A DNA stretch of 64,000 bases from Trichormus sp. NMC-1 (GTDB lineage Bacteria > Cyanobacteriota > Cyanobacteriia > Cyanobacteriales > Nostocaceae). Position 1 is the first letter of the stretch. Each line of letters opens with the position of its first letter. Where the stretch lies: the NCBI RefSeq assembly GCF_001858025.1, contig NZ_LZQD01000002.1, positions 573,062 to 637,061 of the forward strand, given 5' to 3'. Of the stretch, positions 36,883 through 45,754 are shown piece by piece. The notes under the pieces are model-generated. The model did no database searches, was not told where the DNA came from, and saw only the letters and a list, made by a program, of their open reading frames with translations. Both the position numbers and the translations under genes were made by a program.

Positions 36883-38694
36883 CTACACCCCATACTGTTG
36901 TGCCTGCATATTCCAGAGGGCGGTATATTCGCCTCCACTCTGTAAAAGTTCCTGGTGAGTGCCATCTTCAATTAAATGACCATCTTTGAGGACTAATATC
37001 CGGTCAGCCATTCGCACTGAAGCCAATCTGTGGGTAATCAGGATGGTAGTTTTGCCTTCAGCTAACTCAATAAAGCGAAAGTAGAGATCATACTCACTGC
37101 GGGGGTCAAGGGCTGCGGTAGGCTCATCCAGGAGTAGTAATTGGGCTTCTTTACGAACAAAAGCACGAGCTAAAGCTAACTTTTGCCACTGTCCTCCAGA
37201 AAGTTCTGTACCACCAAACTGCTTACCCAATTGTGTATCTTCTCCACTGGGAAAATCAGCAACTAGTTTGACGATATCGGCTTTTTCCACCGCATATCTA
37301 AGAATTTCTCGATGTTCTAGAGCCGCTAGGTTTCCTAAGGCGATATTTTCCCCCAGGGTAAGGGCATAATGACCAAAATCTTGAAAAACTCCCGCAATTT
37401 GTTGCCGCCACTGCTCTAAATTTAAATTTCTCAGGTCTATACCATCAACGATAATGCGTCCTGTTGTGGGGTCGTAAAGCCTCGTTAATAGCTTGACTAA
37501 AGTAGTTTTCCCTGCGCCATTTTCTCCGACTATCGCTACTGTTTGTCCTGGGTAAAGAGTAAAAGAAATATCCTTGAGTGCTAATCTACCATCTGGGTAG
37601 TGAAAATCAACATTCTCAAAAGTAATACCTGAACGAATCGGAGTTGGTATTTTTTCTCCTGGTATACTCAATACCATTGGGGTGGGGCTATCGAGAAAAT
37701 TGAAAAACTGCTGCATATAAATCACATTTTCAAACAGATCCAGCCAATGAGTCACAAATCTTTCTAGATTATTCTGGAAGTAAGTTAATGACTGTACAAA
37801 CAGAAGTACACTTCCGGGGCTGAATGCTCCTCTGAAAGCCTTTTGTACCACCCAGTAGAAAGAAAAACCATTCCCTAATGTACTCAGAATAGCTAAACTA
37901 GATGACCAAAATGCTTGTTTGCCCCGCAGATGACGCATAGATTGATGTAAAGACTGGAATGCTTGTCCGTAAAGCCCCATAAAAAACGCACCTAGCTGAA
38001 ACAACCTGATTTCTTTGGCATAGGTGTCAGTGAGCATTACTGTCGTGTAATACTCCATTTTTCGAGCTTGAGGACTGTTTTCAAATAAAGTGAGCCAAAT
38101 AGCCCTGCCATATTGGGAAGAAACTACTATTTGGGGTATAGTAGCGATCGCAATCACTAGTGGTATCCAAACCGCTAGGGGAACTAGTAATCCAACTATT
38201 ACGATTAAAGTCACCAAAGATCGACCTAATTCCACCAAATTCTCCAGTAAGTTTAACGGTTTATAGCTAACTTGTTCTTGGAGAAGTTGTAGCTCATCAT
38301 AAAACTCAGCATCTTCAAAACGACTCAGGTCTGAAAATGTATCAGCTTTCTGCATTAATAATAAGCTAATGTGAGCCGTTAACTTGTCATTGAGATTTCC
38401 CTGAAGTGCGAATATCCAAGGATAGAGAAGCGTTTCTAGTAGCAAAGCTCCCACCCATGCTGCTACTAAAGGCCATAACATGGAATCGTCTAATGCTCTA
38501 CCAGATGTCAAAGCTGTGGCTACAGTATCTACTACTAGTTTGGTAATCCAAACACTGATAGCAGGAAGAAACCCCTGTAATAAAGTGACAGCAATCAAAA
38601 AGAGCATTTCTTGAGGTGCTGCTGTCCATAATAAGGGCAAAGAACGAAATAAAGTTCTAGTATAGTCTTCAAACCAAACTCTTAAATCGCTCAT
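36883..38694 (-). CDS. ABC exporter, fused permease and ATPase half-transporter
   Basis: A 603-residue half-transporter. A six-helix transmembrane domain (residues ~20-330) precedes a nucleotide-binding domain with Walker A VGENGAGKTTLVKLL, signature LSGGQWQKLALARA, Walker B LLLLDEPTAALD and the H-loop ITHRLA. It lacks an N-terminal C39 peptidase domain, so the precursor leader would be removed by another protease or exported attached. First gene of the minus-strand exporter operon, divergent from the precursor gene about 1 kb away. It is the best candidate for the TOMM peptide exporter. Confidence 0.9.
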   Translation of the reverse strand: MSDLRVWFEDYTRTLFRSLPLLWTAAPQEMLFLIAVTLLQGFLPAISVWITKLVVDTVATALTSGRALDDSMLWPLVAAWVGALLLETLLYPWIFALQGNLNDKLTAHISLLLMQKADTFSDLSRFEDAEFYDELQLLQEQVSYKPLNLLENLVELGRSLVTLIVIVGLLVPLAVWIPLVIAIATIPQIVVSSQYGRAIWLTLFENSPQARKMEYYTTVMLTDTYAKEIRLFQLGAFFMGLYGQAFQSLHQSMRHLRGKQAFWSSSLAILSTLGNGFSFYWVVQKAFRGAFSPGSVLLFVQSLTYFQNNLERFVTHWLDLFENVIYMQQFFNFLDSPTPMVLSIPGEKIPTPIRSGITFENVDFHYPDGRLALKDISFTLYPGQTVAIVGENGAGKTTLVKLLTRLYDPTTGRIIVDGIDLRNLNLEQWRQQIAGVFQDFGHYALTLGENIALGNLAALEHREILRYAVEKADIVKLVADFPSGEDTQLGKQFGGTELSGGQWQKLALARAFVRKEAQLLLLDEPTAALDPRSEYDLYFRFIELAEGKTTILITHRLASVRMADRILVLKDGHLIEDGTHQELLQSGGEYTALWNMQAQQYGV

Positions 38695-39710
38695 TAATTA
38701 AACCTTATTTTTATAAAATGTTAGATTATTGTCTGATTTCAAAAGATTTGATATTTTCTGACTAATAACTAGATTTATCACTTTGGATAAATTGGTTTCT
38801 TAAGGATAAAATATACAGTTATCAAAATTTGGTCTCTGCTAGACTTGACCAGAATGCAGTCGCTGCCTAGTTTATGAGTTATTTTTTCTGATTCCTGCTA
38901 TCTATTACTTTAATATTTTACTTTTGAAAAAGTTTATTCTCCACTTCTTAAGGATGAATATATCAAAAACATTGAAATCTATGTTCTTCAGAATTTTCAC
39001 GTATATCAAAACAGCCTAGAATCAATACAAGCTCTATAATTAAAGGATTATCAGATACTTAACTTGATATTTTTAGATAATCTCCCGAAAAAACTGTAAT
39101 ATTAATACCTCACTAAAGTAGTAACCATAAAGAAATAGAACTACGCTTTTATATCAGCTATAAGCATTATTTTAAATTGACTTAAACTGTAAATTAACTT
39201 TCTATCACCAGGGATTTATTCATCCTTAAGACAATTTAGTAAATGGCGTTCTACCCTATTAAGAATAACAAGAATACTACTTAAGAAAGAAGTAAATATG
39301 ACAGTAAAAGATATTGTGATAAGAGTTAGATAAGTAAAAAAGACATCATTTGCGACGCTAACAAGAGCAAGATTTTTCTTAAAGACAAAGTTTGAGGGAA
39401 TATAAATCCCATCTGGGAGTTACCTGCACTGACCAGAAAGTGATTTTGACCTTTTATGAACTAGTGAGATTCTGAATATGAGGCTTAGTGTTTTTGTTTA
39501 ACTATACTTGGATGGGGAAGATAGTTAGGCATTAACAGTTGTCTTATTTTCGGGTAATTCTTCACCTTCGGTCGTTCAAAAACTGATGCTTTACTGAAAA
39601 ATAGTTGACTCAAAAATAGTTGACTCAAAAAAATCATTCCAGCTTTTCACAAAGTCAAAGACAGATTTGCAAACAGGTTATTGAATTGAAGTTAAAAGGA
39701 GTAAGTGACA
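38695..39710. promoter_or_regulatory. Divergent control region of the TOMM cluster
   Basis: About 1 kb between the exporter gene and the precursor gene. Perfect 14-bp inverted copies of CTTAAGGATGAATA occur at 38947-38960 and 39217-39230, with a related CTTAAGGATAAAATA at 38799-38813. A 15-bp tandem direct repeat (AAAAATAGTTGACTC) lies at 39597-39611 and 39612-39626, 85 bp before the precursor start. These are candidate operators. A ribosome-binding site AAAAGGAG lies at 39694-39701. No ORF of note. Confidence 0.55.
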
Positions 39711-40073
39711 ATGCTTGCAGAAAAAACACTGACCCAACCAACAATAGAAATGCATTTGGTAGATCAAGCCGACAAACTAGAACAACTTCTGTTGTCTGAA
39801 GAAGAAATAGCAGCTTTAGAAAAATTATCAATGTCAGGAGTATTTGACTCTGAAACCACCCAAAGATGGTTTGCTAATTGCGGCGGATGCGGTGGATGTG
39901 TCGGATGCATAGGATGTATAGGATGTCGTGGATGTCGCGGATGTCGTGGCTGCGGTGGATGTGGATGTCGTGGATGTCGTGGCTGTGGCGGATGTGGCGG
40001 ATGCAAATCTATCAGTGACGGAACAGTATCAGGCGTGATGGAGGACACTGATGATTTCGGATTTGGATACTAA
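39711..40073 (+). CDS. TOMM (linear azole) precursor peptide, Cys-Gly-rich
   Basis: A 120-residue precursor. The ATG at 39711 is preferred to the GTG at 39705, because the Shine-Dalgarno is 9 bp upstream. Leader: residues 1-56, acidic and helical ([18 protein letters not shown]), without a signal peptide. Core: residues 57-98, with 15 cysteines mostly in a CxG tripeptide rhythm ([19 protein letters not shown]). One residue is missing at GCGC, breaking the register. Follower: residues 99-120, acidic, ending DDFGFGY. The core resembles heterocycloanthracin-type TOMM precursors, whose cysteines become thiazoles. A ThiF-like protein, YcaO and SagB-type enzyme follow. Product and activity are unknown. 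Confidence 0.88.
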   Translation: MLAEKTLTQPTIEMHLVDQADKLEQLLLSEEEIAALEKLSMSGVFDSETTQRWFANCGGCGGCVGCIGCIGCRGCRGCRGCGGCGCRGCRGCGGCGGCKSISDGTVSGVMEDTDDFGFGY

Positions 40074-40176
40074 CTGGATACTAACTAAACCTGGAGATAG
40101 AACTGCAATTGATTAATTTTAGAAACGGAGTTTTTTGAGTTTAGATTCACAAAATCTGGCTGGAAAAGCTGATAAG

Positions 40177-40225
40177 AACCCTGTTTTTATTACACTCTTT
40201 TTTTGTTAGCAAAAACAGGGTTTTT
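40177..40225 (+). terminator. Rho-independent terminator/attenuator between precursor and enzyme genes
   Basis: AACCCTGTTTTT / AAAAACAGGGTT form a long stem, followed by TTT. It lies 104 bp after the precursor stop and 62 bp before the ThiF-like start. It would let precursor mRNA exceed enzyme mRNA. Confidence 0.8.
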
Positions 40226-40286
40226 CAATTTTCACATTTTCACAAATTGCCACTTACAGCAGCATTCAACTCCTGAAATAAAGCCA

Positions 40287-41456
40287 ATGAAATTAAACGA
40301 TGATCAGCGGCTACGTCTACTAGAACACGTCGTCATTAACGTTATGCCGTCAGATTGTAATGGCGAAGAAAGTATGATATTCAATACGACGCGACGAACC
40401 CTGAGAGTAAAGGGTCAAGCTCTGCATGATGTGGAAAGTATTGTTTTACCTTTACTAGACGGCTCTCGAACAATAGGAGAAATCAGAGCTACGATTGGCG
40501 AAAAGTTGACAGATTCTTCAGTCAATCAATGTTTAGAGTTTTTGATGGACAATCGCTTAGTAGAAGAGTATCTAGAGGATACAGACGATTTAGATAGTCG
40601 TGCTTATTTACTTCCTCAAATCAGCCTTTATCATGAGTTAGGCTTTGACCAAAAGGATGCTCAGAAAAACTTAGCCAATGCGAGGATTGCTATTTTTGGA
40701 CTGGGAGGTTCGGGACTAATAGCAGCAATCAACCTGGCTACGGCTGGTATCGGTTTTCTGCGTTTGTGCGATCATGCCTGCATAGTTCCGTATGATTCCC
40801 TGATCATGTCAGGCTCGGTATTGAATAAAATCGGTGCTTTCCGAGGTGTGGAAGTGGCTCAACAGATTGAGTCTCTTGGCGGAGTTACCCAAACTGAGAT
40901 CGTCACAGAGCCTTTAATTGACGACGCAACAATCAATCCTTTGCTTGATGATGTTGACCTCGTGATTGTCGCCACTGATGCCGTATCTGTGAATCTAGCC
41001 TATCGTCTGAACAGATTATGCCTGAAGATGCAGCGCCCATTGCTACCAGGTGGGGCGGCTGGTGTGGAGGGAACTGTTGGTCCGCTGGTTTTTTCCCAGG
41101 ATGGACCCTGCTATCTATGCTATCGGATGCGGTCTATGGCCTGTTCCAAGCTGCCAGAGGCGGAATTGGCAGTTGAGCAGTTTCTGAACCGAGAACGGCG
41201 TTCTCAACCACGGCTGCGCGAAAATTTACCCATAGCCCAGATGTTGGTGGGTAGTTATCTAGCTCTTGATGCGGTGAAGATGATCCTCGGTTTAGCGATC
41301 GCTACTGACGGTAAATTACTGCATCTAGACTTGCTCGGCACAAAGCTCACTCACAATGTTGTCCTCAAAAAACCAGGTTGTCCCCATTGTTCAGCAAAAC
41401 AGGTGACAGGGAACAGGGAACAGGGAACAGAAAAAGATAGGAGAGAAACAAAGTGA
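40287..41456 (+). CDS. ThiF-like TOMM cyclodehydratase partner with RRE-like domain
   Basis: A 389-residue protein from ATG 40287; the longer TTG start at 40203 falls in the terminator. Residues ~35-100 look like a PqqD/RRE winged-helix that binds leader peptides (LDGSRTIGEIRATIGEKLTD). Residues ~130-360 are a ThiF/E1-like domain with IFGLGGSGLIAAINLATAG. A Cys4 zinc site is formed by CYLC (275-278) and CPHC (365-368). The last ~19 residues (VTGNREQGTEKDRRETK) are encoded by a GGGAACA heptamer repeat, so the C-terminus is repeat-derived. It should deliver the precursor to the YcaO enzyme. Its stop overlaps the YcaO start by 4 bp. Confidence 0.88.
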   Translation: MKLNDDQRLRLLEHVVINVMPSDCNGEESMIFNTTRRTLRVKGQALHDVESIVLPLLDGSRTIGEIRATIGEKLTDSSVNQCLEFLMDNRLVEEYLEDTDDLDSRAYLLPQISLYHELGFDQKDAQKNLANARIAIFGLGGSGLIAAINLATAGIGFLRLCDHACIVPYDSLIMSGSVLNKIGAFRGVEVAQQIESLGGVTQTEIVTEPLIDDATINPLLDDVDLVIVATDAVSVNLAYRLNRLCLKMQRPLLPGGAAGVEGTVGPLVFSQDGPCYLCYRMRSMACSKLPEAELAVEQFLNRERRSQPRLRENLPIAQMLVGSYLALDAVKMILGLAIATDGKLLHLDLLGTKLTHNVVLKKPGCPHCSAKQVTGNREQGTEKDRRETK

Positions 41457-42763
41457 ATACAGCGATCGCTAGTCCTCGCTGGCGCGATTTAGTCAGCCCC
41501 CATACTGGCATCATCCGAGCCTTAGATAGATTCACCAAGCCTTATACAGAGTTCGAGTTTCCTGTTTTATGGCAAGCCGAATTAGCAAATTTCCAACTTT
41601 GCAAACAACAGGATGATTTACGCTACGGTGTAGGCAGGGGCATGACTGATGAACAAGCAATTTTTGGGGCTGTGGGTGAAGCTATAGAAAGATATTGCGG
41701 TGGTATTGTTGATTATGGGCAACTGATTGTTGGTAGCTATGAAGAATTAGGTAATCGTGCCGTTCCTCCTTCAGTTTTTTCCTCTTTTTCTGACCAACAA
41801 TACTCTGACCCAAATTTCCCTTTTCCAGCTTTCGAGCCAGCCACGCAGACTTCGTGGATGAATGCCCTATCTATAGCAAGCAACCAACAGGTTTTAGTGC
41901 CAACGTTCTTGGTTTATTTGGACTGGGACGGCGATCAACCAGGAGATCATATTTTACCTGTCACTTCTAACGGCATGGCTAGTGGACCCTCTTTGGAGTT
42001 TGCTGCCTACCGTGGTTTGTGCGAGTTGATTGAACGCGATGCTTTCATCATTACTTGGTTAAATCGCCTATCTGCTCGGCGTATCTATTTCGACCACCGA
42101 CCAGGAATTGAGACGGAAATTGCCCGCCACTACGCCCGATTTGGAATTGAGCTAGTTGCCTTCGATTTAACTACTGATATTAACGTCCCAGTTGTCATGG
42201 CTATGTTAATTGACCGGTCAGGCAAAAGTCCGGCTGTGTCCACTGGTTTAGGATGTCATCTGGATGGGAAAACGGCTTTTCACAAGGCAATCTTTGAAGT
42301 TTGTCAAGCCCGCTTTGGTGACATAGAACGGATGAAAACTGGTGCTGGTGCTAATCTCCATCAATATAGTGATATTAAGTATTTGGACGATCACAACGCT
42401 TTTTTCTACACAACTGCTCGGCTGGGCGAGTTGGATTTCTTATTTAACCATGACCAATCCTGCAAAGTTGAAGATTTACCAACTTACGAATCTGAGTCCG
42501 AAGTAGAAAAATTGCAATCAGTAGTTGCCAGGCTGCATTCAGTGGGTGTCCAAGCGTATTTAGTGGAAATTACCACCCCTGATATCGCGTCCCTCGGTTT
42601 CCGAGTAGTGCGGACTTTAGCCAGTGAATTAGTCCCTATCTATTTTGGTTATGGACAAGAGCCTCTGGGGACTCGGCGTTTGTTCGAGGTTCCAGAAAGG
42701 TTGGGTTATGGTGGCCGACGTACCGAAAATGACCTCAATCCCTGCCCACATCCGATGGCTTAA
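41453..42763 (+). CDS. YcaO cyclodehydratase (SagD family)
   Basis: A 436-residue YcaO-domain enzyme starting at GTG 41453 (GTGA overlap with the preceding gene). ATP-binding motifs are visible: GEAIERYCGG, RGLCELIERDAFIITWL, and FHKAIFEVCQARFGD. The C-terminus ends NPCPHPMA, giving the PxPxP motif characteristic of TOMM azoline-forming YcaO enzymes. With the ThiF-like partner it should convert core cysteines to thiazolines using ATP. It is followed by the dehydrogenase after 18 bp. Confidence 0.93.
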   Translation: MNTAIASPRWRDLVSPHTGIIRALDRFTKPYTEFEFPVLWQAELANFQLCKQQDDLRYGVGRGMTDEQAIFGAVGEAIERYCGGIVDYGQLIVGSYEELGNRAVPPSVFSSFSDQQYSDPNFPFPAFEPATQTSWMNALSIASNQQVLVPTFLVYLDWDGDQPGDHILPVTSNGMASGPSLEFAAYRGLCELIERDAFIITWLNRLSARRIYFDHRPGIETEIARHYARFGIELVAFDLTTDINVPVVMAMLIDRSGKSPAVSTGLGCHLDGKTAFHKAIFEVCQARFGDIERMKTGAGANLHQYSDIKYLDDHNAFFYTTARLGELDFLFNHDQSCKVEDLPTYESESEVEKLQSVVARLHSVGVQAYLVEITTPDIASLGFRVVRTLASELVPIYFGYGQEPLGTRRLFEVPERLGYGGRRTENDLNPCPHPMA

Positions 42764-42781
42764 AACGAGGAAATTAGAGCA

Positions 42782-43537
42782 ATGCACACAGCCAACGAAC
42801 CTCTAGAGTTAGCTCTTCTCTATCATTTGAATTCTCCAGTCCCTAAAAGTTATGTCAAGCGTGTTCCAGCCTCTGAACTGCGGTATCTGCCAGAGGCTCC
42901 TTTTCTAGAACTGCCAAAAGCACCACACGATAATCCGCTGATTGAGCTTTTGCAACGACGTTCTTCTGTGCGATCGTTTGAGAATAAGGTGATGCCACTC
43001 ATCTCTTTAGCTCAACTGCTGGACGCAGGATGTGGACTCAACGGGCTGCGTCAAGCGGATAGTCAATTCTATGAAGCTCGCAACTCTCCTTCTGCGGGAG
43101 GACTTTATCCGATGGAGATGTTCGTATCTACACAAGCGGTGGAAGGTCTGACAGCCGGACTATATCACTATGAACCTCGCGGACACGGGCTTCATCGGGT
43201 TAGTGATGCAGTACTAACAGATTTTTTAGAACCATTATTACAGCAGGATTACTTTGTGAATGCCAATGCTCTCTTTGTGTTGACATCTGTTTTTATGCGC
43301 TCAATGTCTAAATATGGTGCGCGTGGCTACCGTTTTGCACTTTTAGAAGCTGGTCATCAAGCTGAAAATATATCTTTAATGGCTGTGCAATTGGGACTGG
43401 GCAGTCTTTGTATCGGTGGATTCCATGACTTAAGTTTAAATACTCTTTTGGGTATTGACGGGGAACGTCATGCTGCCATTTACTGTGTTGCTGTCGGCAC
43501 TAGTACCGCTTTCTCGGAATTAACAATTAAAAATTAA
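42782..43537 (+). CDS. SagB-type FMN-dependent azoline dehydrogenase
   Basis: A 251-residue nitroreductase-fold protein of the SagB type. It has LLQRRSSVRSFENK at the flavin-binding start, RNSPSAGGLYPMEMFV, and GHQAENISLMAVQLGLGSLC. It should oxidise thiazolines to thiazoles with FMN. The last 11 residues (STAFSELTIKN) and the stop codon lie inside a dispersed element copy (43500-43605), so the original C-terminus has been replaced. The family usually ends near here, so the enzyme may remain active. Last gene of the plus-strand operon. Confidence 0.9.
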   Translation: MHTANEPLELALLYHLNSPVPKSYVKRVPASELRYLPEAPFLELPKAPHDNPLIELLQRRSSVRSFENKVMPLISLAQLLDAGCGLNGLRQADSQFYEARNSPSAGGLYPMEMFVSTQAVEGLTAGLYHYEPRGHGLHRVSDAVLTDFLEPLLQQDYFVNANALFVLTSVFMRSMSKYGARGYRFALLEAGHQAENISLMAVQLGLGSLCIGGFHDLSLNTLLGIDGERHAAIYCVAVGTSTAFSELTIKN

Positions 43538-43605
43538 AAAAGCAGATAATACAAGCTTTTTAGTAATTTTTAATGGTTGGTTGATTTACGCCGTTGTGTA
43601 CTAGT
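43500..43605. mobile_element. 106-bp MITE-like element, copy 1
   Basis: From CTAGTACCGCTTTCTCGG to GTGTACTAGT, with ACTAGTAC/GTACTAGT inverted ends. Matches 46422-46534 except for one missing AAAATTA unit. It supplies the end of the sagB-like gene. Confidence 0.8.
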
Positions 43606-43627
43606 GCTATAAATATGAGTGCCTAAA

Positions 43628-43660
43628 AAGCAGGTATATAACAAAAATGTATACCTGCTT
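43628..43660 (+). terminator. Hairpin after the TOMM operon
   Basis: AAGCAGGTATA(TA) / TATACCTGCTT with a short loop, 91 bp after the dehydrogenase stop. Long perfect stem but no clear T-run. Confidence 0.55.
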
Positions 43661-43881
43661 CACATTAAGACCTAGTAGTCTATTAAGAACTAATTGAAGG
43701 GTAAATAAATCTTGCCATTGTTCTTGGTTCGCTTCTTTATTCGTCAAAATTTATTTGACAGTTAACCCAGCATTATCCCCTAAATTTATGGTGGGTTAGG
43801 TAGTCCGTAACCCACCCTACGATTTTTGGGTAATTAATTTTTTGGTGTTCCCTAAGACCTAGCTAGTACCAAAATTAGAAT

Positions 43882-44193
43882 TTATTTAGGGCTGGGTTTA
43901 GGTGTAGGAGTACCAAGAATGTAATCGCGGCAAGCTTTGGTATCAACAGGCGCTCCTTTTTTAGGATTACAAGGATTTGCCTTTTTCTCAGCGTCAGTAT
44001 TTCTATTTATGGGAGCCTTGATAGGTTTTTCCCAAGGACACCGGATAGGTCTGCCTTTGTCATTAAGACATGGTACCTGCTGTTCAGCATGATCAACTTG
44101 TGTAGTTAATGATTGTTGTTGTGCTATAGCAACAGGGGAAAATAGCACAGTTGCTAAAAGTGTGGTACTCATTAATTTTTGAAGACGATGCAT
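43882..44193 (-). CDS. Small secreted protein of unknown function
   Basis: A 103-residue protein with a clear signal peptide (MHRLQKLMSTTLLATVLFSPVAIAQ, cleavage after AIA). The mature part is proline- and lysine-rich with four cysteines (VPCLNDKGRPIRCPW, NPCNPKKG, KACRDY), and ends PTPKPSPK. It is probably periplasmic. I do not recognise the family. It is convergent with the TOMM operon and nothing ties it to that pathway; an immunity or accessory role would be speculation. Confidence 0.65.
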   Translation of the reverse strand: MHRLQKLMSTTLLATVLFSPVAIAQQQSLTTQVDHAEQQVPCLNDKGRPIRCPWEKPIKAPINRNTDAEKKANPCNPKKGAPVDTKACRDYILGTPTPKPSPK

Positions 44194-44839
44194 AATAAAA
44201 TTCTCTGTTTAAGTCCGTACTACTTTAAGTAGGATTCACCTTTCTGATTTATGCATATTCCGTCGTAGGCATCGCTGATTTATTTTACAGCAGATTGCAG
44301 ATCAATGAGGTACAGAATCAAAATTGAAACCTATACACCAAGCCAGTTTTGTTTTACTCCTGACTCCTGACTCCTGAATTCTGCTGTATCTGACTCATGT
44401 AGTTGAAGACTTTATAGATTCCCTCAAAGTTAAAAATGGCGACTCCTCATCGACCCCCTGCCCTGTCAATCCTGCGGATTGAATTGGTTGTGGGTCAATT
44501 CGTCATCGCCCAAAAATTCATCCCACACTCACTCTTAGGAGTGTGGGGCTTCTTTTCGTTTAAGCTAAAGTTAAACTAGAGAAAACCTCACTTGTTTGTG
44601 GAAATTCCCAAAAATAAGTCATCCAATTTCTGAGGATGCTTTACGAAGGTACTGGTGTAATTTAATCTATGAAAGTGCTGGACTTTTGTCTAACATACCC
44701 TAGAGGTTAGGATATCTATCTTTTTAATTGGAAGTTCCTGTAACTTTGATCCTCATCTCACTAAGCTTGAAGATGAAAATTCACGCAAGGTCGAAAGACA
44801 TGGAGAATCTTGACATCTAAACTACAAAAGGTACACCCC
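44194..44839. other. Intergenic region with MITE-like and IS605-like sequences
   Basis: Holds a TACAGCAG/CTGCTGTA-ended element (44286-44388) and a CCACACTC/GAGTGTGG hairpin followed by GGGGCTTCTTTT and TTAAGCTAAAG (44522-44575). The latter is similar to 20872-21180. No gene is supported. Confidence 0.55.
44286..44388. mobile_element. 103-bp MITE-like element, copy 1
   Basis: TACAGCAGATTGCAGATCAA ... TGAATTCTGCTGTA. Near-identical to 53263-53367. An inner CTCCTGA heptamer varies in copy number between the two. Ends form TACAGCAG/CTGCTGTA inverted repeats. Confidence 0.8.
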
Positions 44840-45715
44840 ATGAATCCCCGCGCCCTGCTGTTAGTAAATCGTCATTCCCGTCAAGGACAAGAACGCCTCT
44901 TGGAAGCTATTCGTTGTCTGGAGACACTTGGTTTTCATGTGATTGAAGAATCTACAGAAAACCCAACACACTTGGGCGATGTTATTAGGCGCTACCAACA
45001 GGAAATTGATTTGGTAATTGTGGGTGGAGGTGATGGTACTCTCAACGCCGCAGTAGAGGCTATAGTTGATACTCAATTGCCCTTGGGAATTTTACCTTTG
45101 GGAACTGCTAACGACTTAGCGAGGACTTTGGGGATTCCCAATTCTCTACCGGAAGCTTGTCAAATTATTGCCGGTGGACAGTTGCGACGGATTGATTTGG
45201 GTTGGGTAAATGGTAAGTACTTTTTTAATGTTGCCAGTTTGGGATTAAGTGTAAAAATTACCCAGCGATTAACCAAAGAAGTTAAACGTCGTTGGGGAAT
45301 ATTTGCTTATGCTGCTATTGCATTACAAGTCATTTGGGAATCTCGCCCTTTTCGTGCAGAAATTCGCATCAATAGCCAATCAGTTCACGTCAAAACTGTG
45401 CAAATTGCTGTAGGCAATGGTCGCTATTATGGTGGTGGAATGGCTGTATTTCACGATGCTACCATAGATGATCAAAGACTGGATCTGTATAGTTTAGAAA
45501 TTAAGCATTGGTGGGAAATCATTCCCTTACTCCCGGCAATGCGCCAAGGTAGACATATACATTGGCAGAATGTTCGCGCTATCCAAGGGCAGGAAATTGA
45601 AGTATACACTCGTAAACCGCGCCCTATAAATACAGATGGGGAAATAACGACACATACTCCCGCTGTGTTTCGTGTGATTCCTAAAGCTATAGGTGTTTTG
45701 GTGCCACCACTATAA
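44840..45715 (+). CDS. YegS/BmrU-like lipid kinase
   Basis: A 291-residue diacylglycerol-kinase-family protein from ATG 44840 (MNPRALLLVNRHSRQGQ). The nucleotide-binding signature VIVGGGDGTLNAAVEAI is near residue 58, PLGILPLGTANDLARTLGIP follows, and the C-terminal DGEI is close to the end. It should phosphorylate a lipid such as diacylglycerol at the membrane. The longer start at 44810 has weaker support. It precedes an exoD-type gene by 39 bp. Confidence 0.88.
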   Translation: MNPRALLLVNRHSRQGQERLLEAIRCLETLGFHVIEESTENPTHLGDVIRRYQQEIDLVIVGGGDGTLNAAVEAIVDTQLPLGILPLGTANDLARTLGIPNSLPEACQIIAGGQLRRIDLGWVNGKYFFNVASLGLSVKITQRLTKEVKRRWGIFAYAAIALQVIWESRPFRAEIRINSQSVHVKTVQIAVGNGRYYGGGMAVFHDATIDDQRLDLYSLEIKHWWEIIPLLPAMRQGRHIHWQNVRAIQGQEIEVYTRKPRPINTDGEITTHTPAVFRVIPKAIGVLVPPL

Positions 45716-45754
45716 TCTATCTATGGTGGTCATTCCCTATCACTTAGCACCAAA

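Noticed and set aside
39764..40048. Minus-strand ORF rich in His-Pro opposite the precursor
   Set aside because: Shadow of the Cys-Gly core on the other strand. The plus-strand frame has a strong ribosome-binding site and TOMM context.
40203..40286. TTG start extending the ThiF-like protein by 28 residues
   Set aside because: The extension falls in a terminator stem. The ATG at 40287 fits the domain start.
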